From the NCBI GenBank assembly GCA_001603955.1, contig LVAA01000011.1, positions 1 to 64,000 on the forward strand: a DNA stretch of 64,000 bases, in the 5' to 3' direction. The translations under genes and the position numbers were made by a program. The stretch comes from Syntrophobacterales bacterium Delta_02 (GTDB lineage: Bacteria; Desulfobacterota; Syntrophorhabdia; Syntrophorhabdales; Syntrophorhabdaceae). Below, piece by piece: positions 60,340-64,000 of this stretch. Under the pieces are notes generated by a model. It had not been told where the DNA came from and did not search any database. It saw only the letters and a program-made list of their open reading frames with translations. Numbering within the stretch: the first letter of the stretch is position 1; each line of letters opens with the position of its first letter.

Positions 60340-61110
60340 TCACGCATTCTCCTTCTTGATCACCAGCTTCGTCTTCTTCTTCTGGTTGTCCAGGTAGTCC
60401 TTCTGCCGCGCCGAGTTGATGGCGACTATCTCGGGATGGTCCTTCAGGAAACCCGTGATCTCCCTGAGAGGAACATCGTTATCGACACACCGGTAGTGTT
60501 CGAATATACGGTTGAAGAACTCGAAGTCCTCGGGGTAATCGAGGGTGAGCCTGATGTCGTCGCTGAAGAACGCCCGGTCCCCCACGATGAGGTCACTTAC
60601 CTTGAAGAGCCCCGTATCCTCGAAATACACCCACATCATCTCCGTGTCGGCGGTGTCCTTGATCTCACAGACCCTGTTGAGGGCGCTCACCCTGATGCAA
60701 TAGGTGAAGGAACCACATATGAGACCGGGCGGCGCCTTTATGTAATCGCAGCCGCTCTCTTCCATCTGTCTCACTCCGAGTTGAATGAGCTCCGGGTCGC
60801 ACAGGAGGTCATCGCCATCCATGGTCGCGAAGAGGTCTATGCCGTGGGCCTTCGCGGCGCCCTGCCACCTCAGCAGCTTGTCCTCGAGGCTCCCCCTGAA
60901 ATGCTTGATACCCTGTTTCCTGGCTATGTCGACGATGACGTCGTCGATGGGTCTTTCCGTCGTGCACAGAATGACATCATCGACACCATTGACCTGCTTT
61001 GCCCGGAGAATGACCATCTCTATCGTCGGCCTGCCCAGTATCTTCATGAGTGCCTTGTTCGGCAACCTGCTGGAATCCGACCGGACAGTGATGAATACCG
61101 CTTTCTTCAT
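60340..61110 (-). CDS. SpsF-like cytidylyltransferase family protein
   Basis: A 256-residue nucleotidyltransferase of the SpsF/CMP-KDO-synthetase-like group. MKKAVFITVRSDSSRLPNKA, followed by LMKILGRPTIEMVI, is the nucleotide-binding signature; FATMDGDDLLCDPELIQLGV has the metal aspartates. Unlike the enzyme at 53857 it has no PARGGSKG loop, so it belongs to a different subfamily, found with spore-coat and surface polysaccharide genes. It is placed between NeuB copy 2 (2 bases upstream) and the methyltransferase, so it may activate that product with CTP. Confidence 0.88.
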   Translation of the reverse strand: MKKAVFITVRSDSSRLPNKALMKILGRPTIEMVILRAKQVNGVDDVILCTTERPIDDVIVDIARKQGIKHFRGSLEDKLLRWQGAAKAHGIDLFATMDGDDLLCDPELIQLGVRQMEESGCDYIKAPPGLICGSFTYCIRVSALNRVCEIKDTADTEMMWVYFEDTGLFKVSDLIVGDRAFFSDDIRLTLDYPEDFEFFNRIFEHYRCVDNDVPLREITGFLKDHPEIVAINSARQKDYLDNQKKKTKLVIKKENA

Positions 61111-61112
61111 GA

Positions 61113-61994
61113 TCAGTAGCCCCTCAGTTTCTTTCTCACTTCCCTCTCTTTCTCTGTAACCCGTTTCACGCCGTCCCCGAGCATGACGTCCACCCCTTTT
61201 ATTCTCTTGTAAAGCATGTCCATCGCGTGGACCTCGAGGCTCGCGAAATGGTCGGAGCCCCACATTGAGTGGTCGAGGGTGATATGCCGCTCGATCACCT
61301 TTGCGCCGAGGGCCGCCGCTATCACGCTTGGCTCCAGGTCGTACTCGTGACCGCTGTAGCCCACAACACACCGGTATCTTTCGGCCAGGAATGGTATGGC
61401 CAGGAGGTTCAGCTCTTCCTGCGGAGCGGGGTAATTCGAATTCGTGTGCATCAGGACGTAATCGCCCTTCGAGTGTTTCTCCATGACCTCCACCGCGTGG
61501 TCGATTTCCTCGACGGAACTCATGCCCGTCGACAGGATGACAGGTTTCTGCGACCTGCAGGCCTCGGTAAGCAGCTCGTCCTCGGTCAGCTTCGCCGAGG
61601 GTATCTTGATGAAAGGGACGTCGTACTGGAGGATGAAGTGAAGACTTCCCATGTCCCACACCGAGGCCGTCCACGCTATCGGTTTTTCCCGGCTGTACCT
61701 GTCGACATAGTCATACTCGTCCTTCTCGAACTCGACCCTGTACCTGTACTCGAGGTACGTCATCCTTCCCCAGGGCGTGTCCCTCATCACGTTCTTCTGC
61801 TCTTCAGGCACGCAGACCGCCGGCGTCCTCTTCTGGAACTTCACGCAATGCCAGTTGCAGGCGAAAGCAGCATCAATGAGCTTCTTTGTTATTTCCACGC
61901 TACCGTTGTGGTTGAGGCCTATCTCGGCGATCATGTAGATGGGCTCTTTCTCGCCCACCAGCCTGCCGTCTATCTTTACCACTCTATTTGCCAT
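61113..61994 (-). CDS. NeuB-family sugar-acid synthase lacking the C-terminal SAF domain (copy 2)
   Basis: A 293-residue paralogue of the gene at 55594. EIGLNHNGSVEITKKLID, CVKFQKRTPAVCVPEE, PSAKLTEDELLTEA, ILSTGMSSVEEIDHAVEV, VVGYSGHEYDLEPS and IERHITLDHSMWGSDH are present; the SAF domain is again absent after the barrel. The GYSGH form and the KRT form of the QT loop are shared with copy 1, marking a common branch. Two synthases in one locus suggest two different sugar acids or two steps. Confidence 0.9.
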   Translation of the reverse strand: MANRVVKIDGRLVGEKEPIYMIAEIGLNHNGSVEITKKLIDAAFACNWHCVKFQKRTPAVCVPEEQKNVMRDTPWGRMTYLEYRYRVEFEKDEYDYVDRYSREKPIAWTASVWDMGSLHFILQYDVPFIKIPSAKLTEDELLTEACRSQKPVILSTGMSSVEEIDHAVEVMEKHSKGDYVLMHTNSNYPAPQEELNLLAIPFLAERYRCVVGYSGHEYDLEPSVIAAALGAKVIERHITLDHSMWGSDHFASLEVHAMDMLYKRIKGVDVMLGDGVKRVTEKEREVRKKLRGY

Positions 61995-62007
61995 CTCGAA
62001 CCCCTGG

Positions 62008-63069
62008 TCACACTGAAAAATAGTTCCCGATCAGCTTCATGTCACACTGAGCGGTGCACTTGATACCCTTCGTCAGGAGAAAATGGTCCATGCGCAGCTT
62101 CCTGTACCTCTCGCCGTTCCAGATGTCGGCAAGGCTCTCCTTCTTCGCGTCCCCGAGAACGATCTCGTTGTTGAAGTCCTCCATGCACATTGCGGCCTCT
62201 GCGTTCGACTTTATGGTCATGGACATCCACGGGTGCTTGCAGTATTCCGACCAGTGAACCGAATTGGTCCCGTGGTAATCCTGCCTGTACCATTGCTGGT
62301 CCTCACTCTTGAGGTATATGTAAACATCGAGGCCGTCGAAGGCCTTCTCCAGCAATTCGTAATCCTTCATCTGGTTCTGCCTGTTGAGGTTGAGCATGGT
62401 GATGATTATGGTCGTCTTGTAACCATTCTCCTTCTTGATCCTCAGCAGCTCCTGTATCTTCTCGTAGCTCTTCGAGAAATCCGAGGCCTTTCCCCTTATC
62501 TTCTTGTGGAGGACGTCGTCGACGGTCTCGATGGAATACTTGATATAGTCCAGACCGTTCTCGAACATGTTCCTCATCTTCTTTATGTTAATGTTGGAGG
62601 GATTGCAGCTGAAGTAGGAATGCATCCCCTTTTCCGAGAGTATCCTGACATATTCCGGCATGTTCTTGTCCAGAAGGGGGTCACCGTATCCGTGAAGCTG
62701 GATGACCTTCGGGATTATGTAGAGGAAGAAGTGGTTCTCGCTCATGTCCGTCTTCCTGACCCCGTATTCCGTCTCGACGAACCCTTCCCATTCCCGCCAC
62801 TGTGCCTCGTAGAAGGGCTCGAGCTGGTCGACGACCCCCAGGAAGGTCGCCCTGTCGATGGTTTCGATGGGCCGCGTCATCATTGTCGTTCTCGGGCACA
62901 TCTCGCACCGCATGTTGCAGGCATTCGTGGTCTCGATATTGTAGACCACGGGCTTCTTGTTCCTGAAACCCTCCATCGTGGCGATAAGCTCATCCCTGTC
63001 TATCTTCTCCCCCGCGTCAAGCCTCTTTCGCAGCGGATTCATCTTCATGTAAAAGTCTATGTCGAACAT
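62008..63069 (-). CDS. Radical SAM protein with SPASM-like C-terminal region
   Basis: A 353-residue enzyme. TNACNMRCEMCPRTTMMTRP gives the CxxxCxxC cluster motif. The C-terminal part has cysteines in EYCKHPWMSMTIKSNAEAAM, in AMCMEDFNNEIVLGD and in IKCTAQCD, in the spacing of auxiliary-cluster SPASM or Twitch domains. The family modifies peptides, sugars or cofactors; substrate not evident. It lies between the DegT-like aminotransferase and NeuB copy 2, so it may act on their sugar. Confidence 0.85.
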   Translation of the reverse strand: MFDIDFYMKMNPLRKRLDAGEKIDRDELIATMEGFRNKKPVVYNIETTNACNMRCEMCPRTTMMTRPIETIDRATFLGVVDQLEPFYEAQWREWEGFVETEYGVRKTDMSENHFFLYIIPKVIQLHGYGDPLLDKNMPEYVRILSEKGMHSYFSCNPSNINIKKMRNMFENGLDYIKYSIETVDDVLHKKIRGKASDFSKSYEKIQELLRIKKENGYKTTIIITMLNLNRQNQMKDYELLEKAFDGLDVYIYLKSEDQQWYRQDYHGTNSVHWSEYCKHPWMSMTIKSNAEAAMCMEDFNNEIVLGDAKKESLADIWNGERYRKLRMDHFLLTKGIKCTAQCDMKLIGNYFSV

Positions 63070-63096
63070 TACCTTCCTGCCTTTATGGTGTCAACA

Positions 63097-64000
63097 CTAC
63101 CCGGAGAACTTCTTTATGACCTTCTCCAGTACGAGCGCCTTCTTTTTCGCGAGGTCTATATCCCTGTAATTGGTCTTGAACTGCATCAGTTTCGGTTGCA
63201 CCGACTCGGCGACGGGGCACAGTCCTCTCTCGTATCCGACGTCTTTGTACACCCACGGACACCTCCCGGCGAACTGTCTCTGTTCCACCATGGGCTCCAG
63301 GTAGGGCACGCTCCACGCCCCGTAGATACCGTCGCCGCCTTCCCGGATATAGGCCTTCCTGAAATCCTGCCACGAAACCCCGATCGCCTCCCCGCCGTTG
63401 TAGATGACCCCGAGGGTGTAATAAGAGTTAGTGCGGTCGCCCGGTACCTTCTGGGGGGTAAGGTAGGTGCACCCGCTCATCACGTCCATGAATATCTCGG
63501 CGCTCTTCACCCTGAGGTCGACGAGCGTTTCCACTCTTTCGAGCTGCGCCAGGGCCACCGCGGCATTGAACTCGGAAAGTCTGTAGTTCCAGCCCAGGAC
63601 ATCGTGCCTCTTGTAGTCGGGGTCCTGGAAAACGTCCTGATTCAGCCGTATACGGCCCTCGGAGGCCTTCAGGTTCTTGAAGCCGTGACCGGCCACCTTT
63701 CTGGCCTTCTCGGCGTACTCCTCACTGTCCGTAACTATCATCCCGCCCTCACCGCACGAGATGTGTTTCGTGTTCTCGAAACTGTAGCTCGCCATGTGGC
63801 CTATCGTTCCCGCCATCCTCCCCTTGTAGGTACTCAACACGCACTGGGCGTTGTCCTCGATGACGACGAGACCGTGCTCCTTCGCTATCTCCATGATCTC
63901 ATCCATATCCGGGGGGAGGCCATAGAGCGCGACGGGGATGATCGCCTTCGTCCTGTCCGTTATCTTCCTCTTCACGTCGGCGGCGTCGATATTGAACGTC
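63097..64000 (-). CDS. DegT/DnrJ/EryC1/StrS aminotransferase (partial, runs off right edge)
   Basis: The 3' part of a PLP-dependent sugar aminotransferase; the frame is open to position 64000, so the start is outside the window. VIEDNAQCVLSTYKG, then SFENTKHISCGEGGMIVT with the Schiff-base lysine, and ENTK-type context are diagnostic of the DegT family. GWNYRLSEFNAAVALAQLER is the second typical block. It would add an amino group to a keto-sugar (nucleotide). First gene of the cluster seen here. Confidence 0.93.
   Translation of the reverse strand, partial: TFNIDAADVKRKITDRTKAIIPVALYGLPPDMDEIMEIAKEHGLVVIEDNAQCVLSTYKGRMAGTIGHMASYSFENTKHISCGEGGMIVTDSEEYAEKARKVAGHGFKNLKASEGRIRLNQDVFQDPDYKRHDVLGWNYRLSEFNAAVALAQLERVETLVDLRVKSAEIFMDVMSGCTYLTPQKVPGDRTNSYYTLGVIYNGGEAIGVSWQDFRKAYIREGGDGIYGAWSVPYLEPMVEQRQFAGRCPWVYKDVGYERGLCPVAESVQPKLMQFKTNYRDIDLAKKKALVLEKVIKKFSG

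Noticed and set aside
1..64000. tRNA or rRNA genes
   Set aside because: No cloverleaf-like segment with a GTTCRANNC-type T arm or rRNA-like stretch was noticed by eye in the gaps; a covariance-model search would be decisive.

Overview
This window is a bacterial chromosome segment, roughly 55-62% GC in most stretches, with tightly packed protein genes. No rRNA, tRNA, CRISPR array, transposase or phage gene was found. The mix of genes suggests an anaerobic, motile, syntroph-like member of the former Deltaproteobacteria (Desulfobacterota). The reasons are a sigma-54 activator with its promoter, CheX-type chemotaxis, a PurF with iron-sulfur ligands, B12-type radical SAM enzymes, and text-like intergenic repeats built on CTGAAAC or GGGTAAT. 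That lineage is an inference from gene content only.

Region 1 (1-9.3 kb). A minus-strand run encodes a DUF4177-like protein, a small heat-shock protein, a NifU-type scaffold, a response regulator with a GGDEF domain and an M20 peptidase. Next come a radical SAM protein, a small lipoprotein and a release-factor-like GGQ protein. An 896-residue class III nucleotidyl cyclase carries a zinc knuckle, TPR-like helices and membrane segments. A small winged-helix-like protein of unknown function follows.

Region 2 (9.3-19.6 kb) is signalling. An NtrC-type sigma-54 activator is followed by a 605-base gene-free interval holding paired enhancer-like palindromes, an excellent sigma-54 promoter and a long structured leader. 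This interval leads into a receiver protein and a hybrid histidine kinase. Then come two minus-strand chemotaxis units: cheY-cheX, and an MCP-like soluble protein with cheY, cheR and cheB. Each unit has a sigma-28-like promoter, and a better one precedes the cyclase in region 1. CheA, CheW and flagellar genes are not in the window.

Region 3 (19.6-28 kb) is housekeeping: a UDP-sugar pyrophosphorylase of the eukaryote-like family, pyruvate kinase, RecG, a macro-domain protein with purF and pyrE, and the EngB GTPase.

Region 4 (28-64 kb) is about 36 kb of genes all on the minus strand for a surface polysaccharide. Transcription runs from high to low coordinates, and the cluster continues past the right edge. 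The right part holds two sialate-synthase (NeuB) homologues lacking the usual C-terminal domain, two cytidylyltransferases, a phosphatase-isomerase fusion, two aminotransferases, SDRs and radical SAM enzymes. Together these look like a pathway for an unusual CMP-activated keto-sugar acid. The middle holds a CDP-6-deoxyhexose module (rfbF, rfbG, a cupin epimerase, a reductase) and a two-gene patch of lower GC. The left part holds wecB, glycosyltransferases, a glycosyltransferase fused to a phosphoglycosyl transferase, a PglD-like acyltransferase and a CapD/FlaA1-type dehydratase. This left part probably makes and loads the first sugars of the repeat unit on the lipid carrier. No flippase or polymerase was recognised.
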